A stretch of DNA of 64,000 nt from positions 558,001-622,000 of the forward strand of contig NZ_JBISHH010000026.1 in the NCBI RefSeq assembly GCF_045066735.1. The letters are read 5' to 3'. The DNA comes from Algibacter sp045066735. Its GTDB lineage: Bacteria > Bacteroidota > Bacteroidia > Flavobacteriales > Flavobacteriaceae. Position 1 is the stretch's first letter. Each line of letters opens with the position of its first letter. The translations under genes were made by a program, and so were the position numbers. The notes under the pieces are model-generated. The model did no database searches. It saw nothing but the letters and a program-made list of their open reading frames with translations, and was not told the origin of the DNA. Below, piece by piece: positions 1 through 7,634 of the stretch.

Positions 1-567
1 ACAATTGGACGTTTTCACTTAAGTGATATTCCACCAGCAAGAAGAGGTACTCCACAAATTGAAGTAACTTTTGATATTGATGCAAATGGTATTATTAAAG
101 TATCTGCGGAAGATAAAGCAACTGGTAAAAAACAAGATATCCGTATCGAAGCTTCTTCTGGATTAAGCGAAGAAGAAATCGAGAAAATGAAAGCAGATGC
201 TGAAGCAAATGCTGAAGCAGATAAAGCTGCAGCTGAAAATGCACAGAAATTAAACGAAGCAGATTCTATGATTTTCCAAACGGAAAAACAATTAGAAGAG
301 TTTGGTGATAAAATATCTGATGATAAAAAACAGCCAGTTGTTGATGCTTTAGCAGAATTGAAAGCAGCTTACGAATCTAAAGATTTAGCTGTTATTACAC
401 CTGCTTTAGATAAAATAAACGAAGCTTGGAAAGTAGCAAGTGAAGAAATGTACAAAGCACAAGCGGAAGCGCAAGGCGGCGCTCAACCAGGACCAGATGC
501 GGGAGCAGGAGATGCTCAAGCTGAAGGAAGTGACGTTGAAGACGTAGATTTCGAAGAAGTAAAATAA
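1..567 (+). CDS. dnaK: Chaperone DnaK (Hsp70), C-terminal part only
   Basis: The open frame runs in from the left edge with no start, so only the last 188 residues are present. The first residues (TIGRFHLSDIPPARRGTPQI) are the conserved end of the Hsp70 substrate-binding beta-sandwich. The alpha-helical lid follows, with the typical LSEEEIEKM and QTEKQLEEFGDKI stretches. The tail is rich in Gly, Ala and Gln and ends in acidic residues (EDVDFEEVK), as in bacterial DnaK. DnaK is the cytoplasmic ATP-driven chaperone working with DnaJ and GrpE. The nucleotide-binding domain lies outside the window. A strong hairpin terminator follows the stop codon, so dnaK is the last gene of its transcript. Confidence 0.97.
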   Translation, partial: TIGRFHLSDIPPARRGTPQIEVTFDIDANGIIKVSAEDKATGKKQDIRIEASSGLSEEEIEKMKADAEANAEADKAAAENAQKLNEADSMIFQTEKQLEEFGDKISDDKKQPVVDALAELKAAYESKDLAVITPALDKINEAWKVASEEMYKAQAEAQGGAQPGPDAGAGDAQAEGSDVEDVDFEEVK

Positions 568-608
568 ATTAAAACGCAGAAGCCGTAAGGCAGAAGCTAA
601 TAGTTATA

Positions 609-640
609 AAAACGCAACCAGAAATGGTTGCGTTTTTTTT
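609..640. terminator. Rho-independent terminator after dnaK
   Basis: A 12-bp stem AAAACGCAACCA / TGGTTGCGTTTT with a GAAA tetraloop is followed by a T run. The A run on the other side may let it also serve the converging DUF4377 gene, whose stop codon (639-641) lies in the T run. Confidence 0.9.
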
Positions 641-986
641 ATTTCTCTATTTCTTTGCTTAGAACTTCTATAAGTTCATATTTTACTGAACTGCCATCTT
701 GTGGCGGATTTTTAATTTTTATTTTATTGACACTTATTTGATAAATATAGCCTTCTTCGTATATACCATCAAAGCCTTCTATACTTTGACAAAAATATTG
801 CCAATCATTTTCGTTAATTATTTTATTTTCTTGAGCTTGATAACAATTAAGAGTTCCTCCAGCAAAAGATTCAACGTCAATTTTTTCAGAATTAATCCAT
901 AAACTATCAATAAAATCAGTGTCATCGCTGCAAGAGGTTAGGTTTAAAACTAAAAAAGCTAAAATTATGGTCAGTTTAATATTCAT
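639..986 (-). CDS. DUF4377-like lipoprotein
   Basis: A 115-residue protein with a lipoprotein signal peptide: a hydrophobic stretch (IILAFLVLN), then the lipobox LTSC with the acylated cysteine at residue 19, followed by SDD. The mature part carries the pattern W-x2-F-x3-IEGF-(x6)-GYIYQISV, which resembles the small DUF4377 domain found in Bacteroidetes lipoproteins and in HslJ-type proteins. It is probably anchored in the cell envelope. The function is unknown. It is a single gene converging on dnaK, and its 3' end overlaps the dnaK terminator. The family assignment is from pattern recognition and moderately sure; the lipoprotein call is stronger. Confidence 0.7.
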   Translation of the reverse strand: MNIKLTIILAFLVLNLTSCSDDTDFIDSLWINSEKIDVESFAGGTLNCYQAQENKIINENDWQYFCQSIEGFDGIYEEGYIYQISVNKIKIKNPPQDGSSVKYELIEVLSKEIEK

Positions 987-1109
987 GTTTGAGTTTTTCT
1001 AAAGATGAAAAAAATTATAAATGGTTGCGTGCTGTTATAAGATTATTTTAGAAAATAGTTTTTGTATTTATCCCAAAGAAAACAAGTACTTTTACAGTAA
1101 ATTTTAAGC

Positions 1110-2339
1110 ATGCTATTTTCTTCTAAAATAAAATCTAATTATAATCCAAAAAGGTTAGCTGTAAAACTAAACGCTAAAGGCGAACAGTTTGTAGTTCAGG
1201 GGCATCCATGGGTGTTTTCGGATAATATTACCAAAATTAATGATAACGCCAAGTCTGGCGATTTGGCTATTATTTTTGGAAAAAATAAAAACCGCGTTAT
1301 TGGTTTAGGCTTGTATGATGCTAATTCACCAATTAGAATTAAAATGCTACACAGCAGCGCAGAAAAAGTAGAGATTAATGCTACTTTTTTTAAGCATAAA
1401 ATAAAACAAGCTTATGCTAAACGAAAATCTTTACTTAAAACTAATACCAATAGTTATCGTTTGTTATTTGGTGAAAATGATGGTTTTCCAGGGTTAATAG
1501 CCGATGTTTATGCATCTGTTTTAGTGGTAAAAATATATTCTGAAATTTGGTTACCGTATATAGAAACTATTATACCGGATTTACAAGAAATCTCAGAATG
1601 TAAAACAGTAGTTATTCGATTAAGTCGAAGTTTAGAAAACTCTAAAAAACATAAGTTAGAAAATGGCGATGTGGTTTTTGGAACTTTAAAAAATGAAGTT
1701 GTTAAGTTTGTAGAGCACAACGTAAACTTTTCAGCAAACGTGATAAAAGGCCACAAAACGGGTTATTTTTTGGATCATAGACCAAATAGGAAGCAAGTAG
1801 GTGAGTGGAGTAGCGATAAATCGGTGCTTGATGTGTTTTCGTATGCTGGCGGATTTTCGGTGCATGCACTTTATAATGGAGCAAGAGAAGTTACCAGTTT
1901 AGACATTAGTAAGCAGGCTTTAGAAATTGCTTTAGACAATGGTAAGCTTAATAAATATAAAGGCAAGCATATCACTATTGCCGGCGATGCTTTTGTGGAA
2001 TTAAAAAACTTAATAAAAGATAAAATTACTTTTGATGTTGTGGTTATCGATCCACCAAGTTTTGCCAAGCAAGCTTCGGAAATAGAACTCGCCAAAAAGA
2101 AATATGCACAGTTAGCAGAATTAGGCGAGAAGCTAACTGCTAAAAACGGCTTACTTATGTTGGCGTCTTGCTCCTCTAGAGTACTAGCACAGGCTTTTTA
2201 TGATATTAATAGTCAGGTGTTGGCATCTACTAAGCGTAATTATAATATTTTGCTTAAAACACAGCATGATACCGATCATCCCATTGGATTTCCCGAAGGT
2301 GCTTATTTAAAATCTGTGTATTACCGGTTTATTGATTAG
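1110..2339 (+). CDS. Class I SAM-dependent rRNA methyltransferase, RlmI-like
   Basis: A 409-residue protein, close to the length of E. coli RlmI (396), the 23S rRNA m5C1962 methyltransferase. An N-terminal PUA-type RNA-binding domain (about 15-90, with GHPWVFSDNI) precedes an EEHEP-like linker and a Rossmann methyltransferase domain. Visible motifs are the SAM-binding DVFSYAGGFS (241-250), the acidic end of strand 2 (LDIS, about 264-267), DPPSFAK (314-320) and ASCSS (352-356), whose cysteine is the candidate catalytic residue of RNA m5C enzymes. HKTGYFLDHRPNR (215-227) is also typical of the family. The exact target base is inferred from the family. A TTTG (1061-1064) and a near -7 element TACTTTTA (1087-1094) lie just upstream of the ATG. 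Confidence 0.88.
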   Translation: MLFSSKIKSNYNPKRLAVKLNAKGEQFVVQGHPWVFSDNITKINDNAKSGDLAIIFGKNKNRVIGLGLYDANSPIRIKMLHSSAEKVEINATFFKHKIKQAYAKRKSLLKTNTNSYRLLFGENDGFPGLIADVYASVLVVKIYSEIWLPYIETIIPDLQEISECKTVVIRLSRSLENSKKHKLENGDVVFGTLKNEVVKFVEHNVNFSANVIKGHKTGYFLDHRPNRKQVGEWSSDKSVLDVFSYAGGFSVHALYNGAREVTSLDISKQALEIALDNGKLNKYKGKHITIAGDAFVELKNLIKDKITFDVVVIDPPSFAKQASEIELAKKKYAQLAELGEKLTAKNGLLMLASCSSRVLAQAFYDINSQVLASTKRNYNILLKTQHDTDHPIGFPEGAYLKSVYYRFID

Positions 2340-2385
2340 TTGATATCTGTAATATGAGAAATGTTATGCGTGCATAATATTTTAT

Positions 2386-2393
2386 TATATTTG
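2386..2393 (+). promoter_or_regulatory. Bacteroidetes -7 element (TATATTTG) with a symmetric site
   Basis: The box matches TAnnTTTG exactly and lies 20 bases before the start of the nitronate monooxygenase-like gene. No TTTG is seen at -33. A perfect inverted repeat GTAGAA-N5-TTCTAC (2393-2409) begins at the last base of the box and covers the expected transcription start, so it could be an operator. Confidence 0.4.
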
Positions 2394-2412
2394 TAGAAAC
2401 TAATTCTACGCA

Positions 2413-3360
2413 ATGGAAACTAAACTCACCACAATACTTAATATAAAATACCCAATAATTCAGGCTCCAATGTTTTTGGTATCGAATACGGCCATGGTTA
2501 TAGAAGCTATGAAAGGTGGTATTGCTGGTTGTATTCCAGCATTAAATTACCGCACGCTAGAAGAGCTAAAAGCAGCTATTCATGAATTAAAAGCGGCTAA
2601 AGTAGAAGGCGGTTCTTTTGGTTTCAATTTAATAGTAAATAAATCGAATATAAAATATAAAGAACAACTTCGTGTGCTTTGCGAAGAAGGCTGCGATTTT
2701 ATAATTACATCTTTAGGAAGTCCAGAAGAAACTATAAATCAAGCGCACAAAGTTGGTATTAAAGTGTTTTGCGATGTTACAGATTTACATTTTGCCAAAA
2801 AAGTAGAAAGCCTAAAAGCCGATGCTGCTATTGCTGTAAATAATGAGGCAGGAGGACATCGCGGTAAATTATCTCCAAAAGCGCTTATAAAAGAATTAAA
2901 ATTGAATTTAAGTATTCCAGTAATATCTGCTGGAGGTGTAGGTTGTAAAGCCGATATTGATACTATGATAAGTTATGGAGCAGATGGTGTTTCTGTAGGA
3001 AGTCCTTTTATAGCATCTTTAGAAGCTGGAGTAACCGAAGAGTATAAGCAAGCGTGTGTAGATTATGGCGCTGAAGATATTGTAATGACAGAGCGTATTT
3101 CTGGAACACCATGTACCGTAATAAATACGCCGTATGTTCAGAAAATAGGAACCAAATCTACTTGGATAGAATCCTTTTTAAACAAAAGTAAAACCCTTAA
3201 GAAATGGGTGAAAATGATACGTTTTTCCATCGGGATGAAAGCCACGCAAAATGCTGCAACAAAAGCGACTTATAAAACAGTTTGGGTTGCAGGACCTAGT
3301 ATTGCACATACCAATAAAATTCTACCAACAAAAGATATTATTAAGCGTTTAGTTGAATAA
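2413..3360 (+). CDS. Nitronate monooxygenase-like FMN enzyme (2-nitropropane dioxygenase family)
   Basis: A 315-residue TIM-barrel flavoprotein. The N-terminus (IKYPIIQAPM) is the family signature. GFNLIV (70-75), NEAGGHRG (144-151) and VISAGGVG follow in the usual order. His149 occupies the place of the catalytic-base histidine of class I nitronate monooxygenases, and the GG motifs bind FMN phosphate. These enzymes oxidise alkyl nitronates, and some relatives are enoyl reductases (FabK), so the substrate is uncertain. The protein is cytoplasmic with no signal peptide. The C-terminal extension of about 60 residues after the barrel is normal for the Bacteroidetes branch. The gene is probably monocistronic, followed by an inverted repeat and a terminator. 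Confidence 0.85.
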   Translation: METKLTTILNIKYPIIQAPMFLVSNTAMVIEAMKGGIAGCIPALNYRTLEELKAAIHELKAAKVEGGSFGFNLIVNKSNIKYKEQLRVLCEEGCDFIITSLGSPEETINQAHKVGIKVFCDVTDLHFAKKVESLKADAAIAVNNEAGGHRGKLSPKALIKELKLNLSIPVISAGGVGCKADIDTMISYGADGVSVGSPFIASLEAGVTEEYKQACVDYGAEDIVMTERISGTPCTVINTPYVQKIGTKSTWIESFLNKSKTLKKWVKMIRFSIGMKATQNAATKATYKTVWVAGPSIAHTNKILPTKDIIKRLVE

Positions 3361-3380
3361 TATATTAAAGGCTTAGTAAG

Positions 3381-3402
3381 TTGTATACCCTAACGTATAC
3401 AA
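3381..3402. promoter_or_regulatory. 8-bp inverted repeat TTGTATAC-N6-GTATACAA
   Basis: Perfect dyad symmetry with no T run behind it, so it is not a standard terminator. It lies between the nitronate monooxygenase-like gene and the serine hydrolase and may be an operator or an RNA-stabilising 3' hairpin. Confidence 0.35.
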
Positions 3403-3418
3403 AATTAAATGATGAAAA

Positions 3419-3453
3419 TTTACAAATCTCGGTTTGTAAACTTTTGTTTTTTT
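3419..3453 (+). terminator. Rho-independent terminator
   Basis: The stem TTTACAAA / TTTGTAAA has a six-base loop (TCTCGG) and is followed by CTTTTG and a T run. It separates the nitronate monooxygenase-like gene from the serine hydrolase. Confidence 0.65.
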
Positions 3454-3516
3454 ACATGAAGATGTTTTTTGAGATTTTTTGTAACTTATTGGGGGTATTA
3501 ACCGTCTTACAAGAAT

Positions 3517-3560
<44 letters not shown>

Positions 3561-3568
3561 AACATCTT

Positions 3569-5329
3569 ATGAAATCACAATCAAAAAATTTAAGCTCAAC
3601 AAAAGACTTTTTATTCTTAGTACTAGTATTAGTTTGCCATATAACTCTGGCTCAAACAAAGTCCGAAAAAATAGATCAACTTATTAGTAAGTATAGCGAG
3701 TACGGTAAGTTCAACGGTTCTGTTTTAGTTGCAAATCAAGGCCAGATTATTTTCAAAAAAGGTTACGGCATGGCAAATATGGAATGGGATATGCCAAATG
3801 CTTCAAATACAAAACACCGTTTAGGTTCTATCACCAAGCAATTTACCGCTATGCTTATTTTGCAACTCGCTCAAGAGGGTAAGTTAGATTTAAAAGCACC
3901 TATAGCCACTTATCTTCCAGATTATCATAAGGAAACAGGAAATGTAATTACGGTACATCATTTATTAACCCACACTTCGGGTATTCCAAATTACACCTCT
4001 TTTCCGGGTTTTATGGAAGATGAAAGTCGAAATCCATATACACCCGAAAAGTTTGTGAAAAAGTTTCAAGATAAACGTTTAGATTTTACGCCAGGAGAAC
4101 GATTTAGCTACAGTAATTCTGGATATTTTTTATTGGGTGTTATTGCGGAAAAATTATCAGGTAAAAGCTATGAGGTTTTATTAAACGAAAATATTTTTGA
4201 ACCTTTAGGTATGCATGAGACAGGTTTTGATAAGCATAGTGATATTTTAAAAAATAGAGCAACTGGCTATGAGAAAGAAGCCGGAAGTTATAAAAACTCT
4301 AAATATTTAGATATGTCTATTCCGTATGCCGCAGGTTCAATGTATTCAACAGCCGAAGATTTATACTTATGGGACCAAGCACTTTATACTAATAAAATAT
4401 TATCTAGAAAGTATATGGACTTGTATTTTAAACCTCAAATTCAAGCTTGGGGAAATCTTCAATACGCTTATGGTTGGGGGGTTGGTAAAGTTGAAATTGG
4501 TACATCTAAAGATAGTATTTATGCTATTCAGCATGGTGGTGGTATCAATGGGTTTAATACCAATATATTACGAACACCTTTAGATAAATCGTTAATTGTA
4601 CTTTTAAATAATACAGGAGGTGCTCCGCTTAATTCAATATCTAATGCTATTTTAGGAATTATTAATAACAAAGCTTATAATATGCCTAAAAAATCGGTAG
4701 CAGATGCTGTGTTAACTGTTATTGAAGCAGAGGGAATAGATGCAGGAATTACTCATTATAATGAAATTAAAAACTCTAAACTTTATAATTTAGAAGAAAG
4801 TGATTTGAATACTATGGGATATACACTGATGCGCTCTGGTAATATAGAGGCATCTGTAAAAGTGTTTGAGTTAATTGTAGATACTTTTTCGAAGTCATCA
4901 AATGCTTATGACAGTTATGCTGAAGCTTTAATGAATTTAGGAAAAAAAGATTTAGCTATTGTTAATTATAGAAAATCAGTAGAATTAAACCCTAATAATC
5001 AAAACGGAATAGATTTCCTAAAAACGTTAGGAGAGGATGTCAGTGACTTGGTAAAACAAGTTGAAGTGCCAGAAGCTACATTAGAAACCTACATTGGTAA
5101 TTACGAACTTATGCCAGGATTTATCCTAGCAGTTACTAGAGAAGGGAATCAACTTAAAACTCAAGCAACAGGACAACCTGTATTTGATGTATTTCCAAAA
5201 TCTGAAAACGTTTTTTATTTAAAAGTAGTTACAGCACAATTAACTTTTAATAAAGACGAATCTGGAAATATAGAAAGCGTAACATTGTTTCAAGGTGGAC
5301 GTGAAATTACAGGTAAACGTATAAAATAA
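3569..5329 (+). CDS. Secreted serine hydrolase, class C beta-lactamase/DD-peptidase fold, with TPR and DUF3471-like tail
   Basis: A 586-residue protein. A signal peptide covers about residues 1-29 (hydrophobic FLFLVLVLVC, then ITLAQT). The beta-lactamase-type domain (about 35-365) has the full active-site set: S87-I-T-K90, Y181-S-N183 and H322-G-G324. A helical region with two TPR-like units (about 405-490) follows. The last 85 residues resemble the lipocalin-like DUF3471 domain often fused to Bacteroidetes serine hydrolases. The likely role is periplasmic or extracellular hydrolysis of a D-amino-acid peptide, ester or amide. Class C-fold proteins of this type are mostly not antibiotic-resistance enzymes, and nothing here suggests resistance. 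The AATC tract directly upstream may make expression variable. Confidence 0.85.
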   Translation: MKSQSKNLSSTKDFLFLVLVLVCHITLAQTKSEKIDQLISKYSEYGKFNGSVLVANQGQIIFKKGYGMANMEWDMPNASNTKHRLGSITKQFTAMLILQLAQEGKLDLKAPIATYLPDYHKETGNVITVHHLLTHTSGIPNYTSFPGFMEDESRNPYTPEKFVKKFQDKRLDFTPGERFSYSNSGYFLLGVIAEKLSGKSYEVLLNENIFEPLGMHETGFDKHSDILKNRATGYEKEAGSYKNSKYLDMSIPYAAGSMYSTAEDLYLWDQALYTNKILSRKYMDLYFKPQIQAWGNLQYAYGWGVGKVEIGTSKDSIYAIQHGGGINGFNTNILRTPLDKSLIVLLNNTGGAPLNSISNAILGIINNKAYNMPKKSVADAVLTVIEAEGIDAGITHYNEIKNSKLYNLEESDLNTMGYTLMRSGNIEASVKVFELIVDTFSKSSNAYDSYAEALMNLGKKDLAIVNYRKSVELNPNNQNGIDFLKTLGEDVSDLVKQVEVPEATLETYIGNYELMPGFILAVTREGNQLKTQATGQPVFDVFPKSENVFYLKVVTAQLTFNKDESGNIESVTLFQGGREITGKRIK

Positions 5330-5352
5330 TTGTAGTCATCCATTAATGAAAT

Positions 5353-5391
5353 AAACACCTTACATAATCTCATGGAAGGTGTTTTTTTTTT
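5353..5391 (+). terminator. Rho-independent terminator after the serine hydrolase
   Basis: The stem AAACACCTT / AAGGTGTTT encloses a 14-base loop and is followed by a run of nine T. Confidence 0.8.
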
Positions 5392-5480
5392 AATAAGCAT
5401 CAATTATTAAAAAAAAAAACGGAGTGTTAAAAACGTTTTAAAGTTTTTACCAATTGCTGTTTTAAACATAACTTTGTGAT

Positions 5481-6467
5481 ATGCAAAAAAGACAATTAGG
5501 AAAATCGGGATTTAAGGTAAGTGAAGTTGGATTAGGGTGCTGGCAATTAGGTGCAGATTGGGGACAAGATCTATCTAAAGAAACTAGTTTTAATATTTTA
5601 GATGAAGCCTTTAAGAACGGAATTACTTTTTTTGATACTGCCGATGTTTACGGTAACGGAAAAAGTGAAACCTTAATTGGTGAATTCTTAAAAACAATTA
5701 AAACACCAATAAAAGTGGCTACTAAATTTGGTCGTTCTAGTGATGTTTATCCTGACAGCTATACCAAAGCTTTGTTGCGTAAAAGTATAGAAGATTCAAT
5801 AGAGCGTCTGGGTGTTAAATCGCTAGATTTGTTACAGCTTCATTGCATACCAACGCAATATTTAATAGAAGGTGATATTTTCGATTGGTTAAGGGAATTA
5901 AAAGCCGAAGGTCTTATCAAACATTTTGGAGCTAGTGTAGAAACAGTAGAAGAAGCTCTTATATGCTTAGAACAAGAAGGTTTATTATCTCTGCAAGTTA
6001 TCTTCAATATATTTAGACAAAAATTAGTAACGGAATTATTCCCAAAGGCCCAAGAGAAAGGTGTTGGTATTATAGTACGTTTGCCTTTAGCAAGTGGGTT
6101 GTTAACAGGTAAATTCAATAAAGACACAACATTTCCGGAAAACGACCATCGTAACTATAATAAAAATGGCGATGCTTTTAATGTTGGAGAAACCTTTGCA
6201 GGTCTTCCATTTCAAGAAGGTATAGAGATTGTAGAAACCATTAAAACCAGTATTTTACCAAGTGATTTGAACATGGTACAATTGGCTTTACGCTGGCTTC
6301 TGGATCACGATGCTGTAAGCTCTATTATTCCTGGAGCAAGTTCTGGAAAGCATGTAATTTCAAACGCGCAAACTTCCAATCTAGAAGTATTGTCACCACA
6401 AGTTCACAGCGCATTAATCGAATTATATAAAACAGAAATTCACGATAAGATTCGTGGCGGATATTAA
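5481..6467 (+). CDS. Aldo/keto reductase
   Basis: A 328-residue (alpha/beta)8 NADP(H)-dependent oxidoreductase. The catalytic tetrad is complete: Asp52 and Tyr57 in FFDTADVYGNG, Lys82 in VATKFGR, and His121 in LLQLHC. GLGCWQLG near the N-terminus and SSIIPGASS near the C-terminus (cofactor binding) are typical. The substrate cannot be told from sequence. It is cytoplasmic and appears monocistronic. An exact -7 box TAACTTTG (5469-5476) ends only four bases before the ATG. If it is real, the message is leaderless or nearly so. The gene converges with the porin-like gene, with seven bases between the stop codons. Confidence 0.92.
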   Translation: MQKRQLGKSGFKVSEVGLGCWQLGADWGQDLSKETSFNILDEAFKNGITFFDTADVYGNGKSETLIGEFLKTIKTPIKVATKFGRSSDVYPDSYTKALLRKSIEDSIERLGVKSLDLLQLHCIPTQYLIEGDIFDWLRELKAEGLIKHFGASVETVEEALICLEQEGLLSLQVIFNIFRQKLVTELFPKAQEKGVGIIVRLPLASGLLTGKFNKDTTFPENDHRNYNKNGDAFNVGETFAGLPFQEGIEIVETIKTSILPSDLNMVQLALRWLLDHDAVSSIIPGASSGKHVISNAQTSNLEVLSPQVHSALIELYKTEIHDKIRGGY

Positions 6468-6474
6468 TTTGTTT

Positions 6475-7602
6475 CTATCTTTTACCTATACCAGTAACTA
6501 ATTGAAAAGTTAATCCCCAATTATTGTCGTACATATTTCCATAGTTATAAAAGTGATTCAATCGCACTCTAGTGTGTGGTGAAACAACATAAGAGATGCT
6601 GTTTACCAAGTTTCCTTTTGTATTTGTTTCATTAGCATTATTTGGAAGGTTAAATATAACTGCGTTAGAGGTATTAATAATAAATACACTTTTAATATAA
6701 AACTCTAGGTTATTCTGTAAAGCTAAATCGGTACTATTATCCCGTTCTTGGTAAAAATTTGGTCCTCCATGTACTTGCGTTTCAAATTTAAATTTTTCAC
6801 CAATTTTTTTAACAACATCTGCACCAAGTCTTGTTATGTAACGTTCATCAATACCTTCACCCGTTTTTCCTACCATGGTAATAATACCATATTCAAAAGA
6901 TTTAAACAGCGGAGAACCAATACGTCCTGTTCCTAACCAAGATCCATTAAAATTAGGGTCAATAAACTTTACAGCATCTCTATTTGCTTTTTGTTCATCA
7001 GTAAGGTATGGCGCGTAAGTCACTAAAGGAGCGCTTAATAGGCCACCCGTATAAATGGCACCTTCAAAATCCAAGGTGTTAGATATAGCTGTTTTAAAAG
7101 AAATTCCTAAATCTTGTGTAAAGCCAAGATCTAAACTTAAACTATTTGCAATAAACGAGGTTACAGGATCTATTTTTGGGTTATGCCCAAATTTAATATT
7201 CGAATAGCCTATAAAAAAACTAGTTCTATCCCATTTGGTTCCAAATGAGAGCCCAACGTTTTGTAGTTTTAATTGATAATTAAGTGATGTTTTATCTTCT
7301 AAACTTCCAACAAAATCTAAGGAAACTTGAGATTTAAAGCTGGTTAAAGCTACATTGCGTATGTATCCCTTTTGCAACAAACGTTGGTTTTTTGCAAAAT
7401 ATTGGTATACCAATCTATTTTTTGGTCCAGAAGACGATAAGTCAAAACGTTCGGTATTTCCATCCAAATACCCTAAATGGATATTAGCTTGTAAATAATG
7501 GAACCTATGGGTTTGTTTTGATCTTTTTAAAGAGCTTTGTGCCTCTGTAGTTGTGAATAAAAAACAGAAAATACTAGTAAAAATATACGCGTAATATTTC
7601 AT
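6475..7602 (-). CDS. Porin-like outer-membrane beta-barrel protein
   Basis: A 375-residue protein with a signal peptide (YIFTSIFCFLFTTTEAQ, cleavage near residue 22). The body is made of alternating amphipathic strands separated by short turns (for example GLSFGTKWDRTSFFIGYS), and it ends in a barrel-like LTFQLVTGIGKR. The length and strand pattern fit a 14- to 16-stranded barrel of the phosphate-selective porin O/P type seen in Bacteroidetes. No specificity can be read. The start lies 32 bases downstream of the stop of the 522-residue lipoprotein gene, so the two are probably one transcript and may act together at the outer membrane. Confidence 0.6.
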   Translation of the reverse strand: MKYYAYIFTSIFCFLFTTTEAQSSLKRSKQTHRFHYLQANIHLGYLDGNTERFDLSSSGPKNRLVYQYFAKNQRLLQKGYIRNVALTSFKSQVSLDFVGSLEDKTSLNYQLKLQNVGLSFGTKWDRTSFFIGYSNIKFGHNPKIDPVTSFIANSLSLDLGFTQDLGISFKTAISNTLDFEGAIYTGGLLSAPLVTYAPYLTDEQKANRDAVKFIDPNFNGSWLGTGRIGSPLFKSFEYGIITMVGKTGEGIDERYITRLGADVVKKIGEKFKFETQVHGGPNFYQERDNSTDLALQNNLEFYIKSVFIINTSNAVIFNLPNNANETNTKGNLVNSISYVVSPHTRVRLNHFYNYGNMYDNNWGLTFQLVTGIGKR

Positions 7603-7634
7603 TAATATAAAATTTAAAAAAGCTTGCGTTGTAA

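Noticed and set aside
3569..5329. Antibiotic-resistance beta-lactamase
   Set aside because: The fold is shared, but the TPR and DUF3471-like tail is typical of general serine hydrolases, and no resistance context is present.
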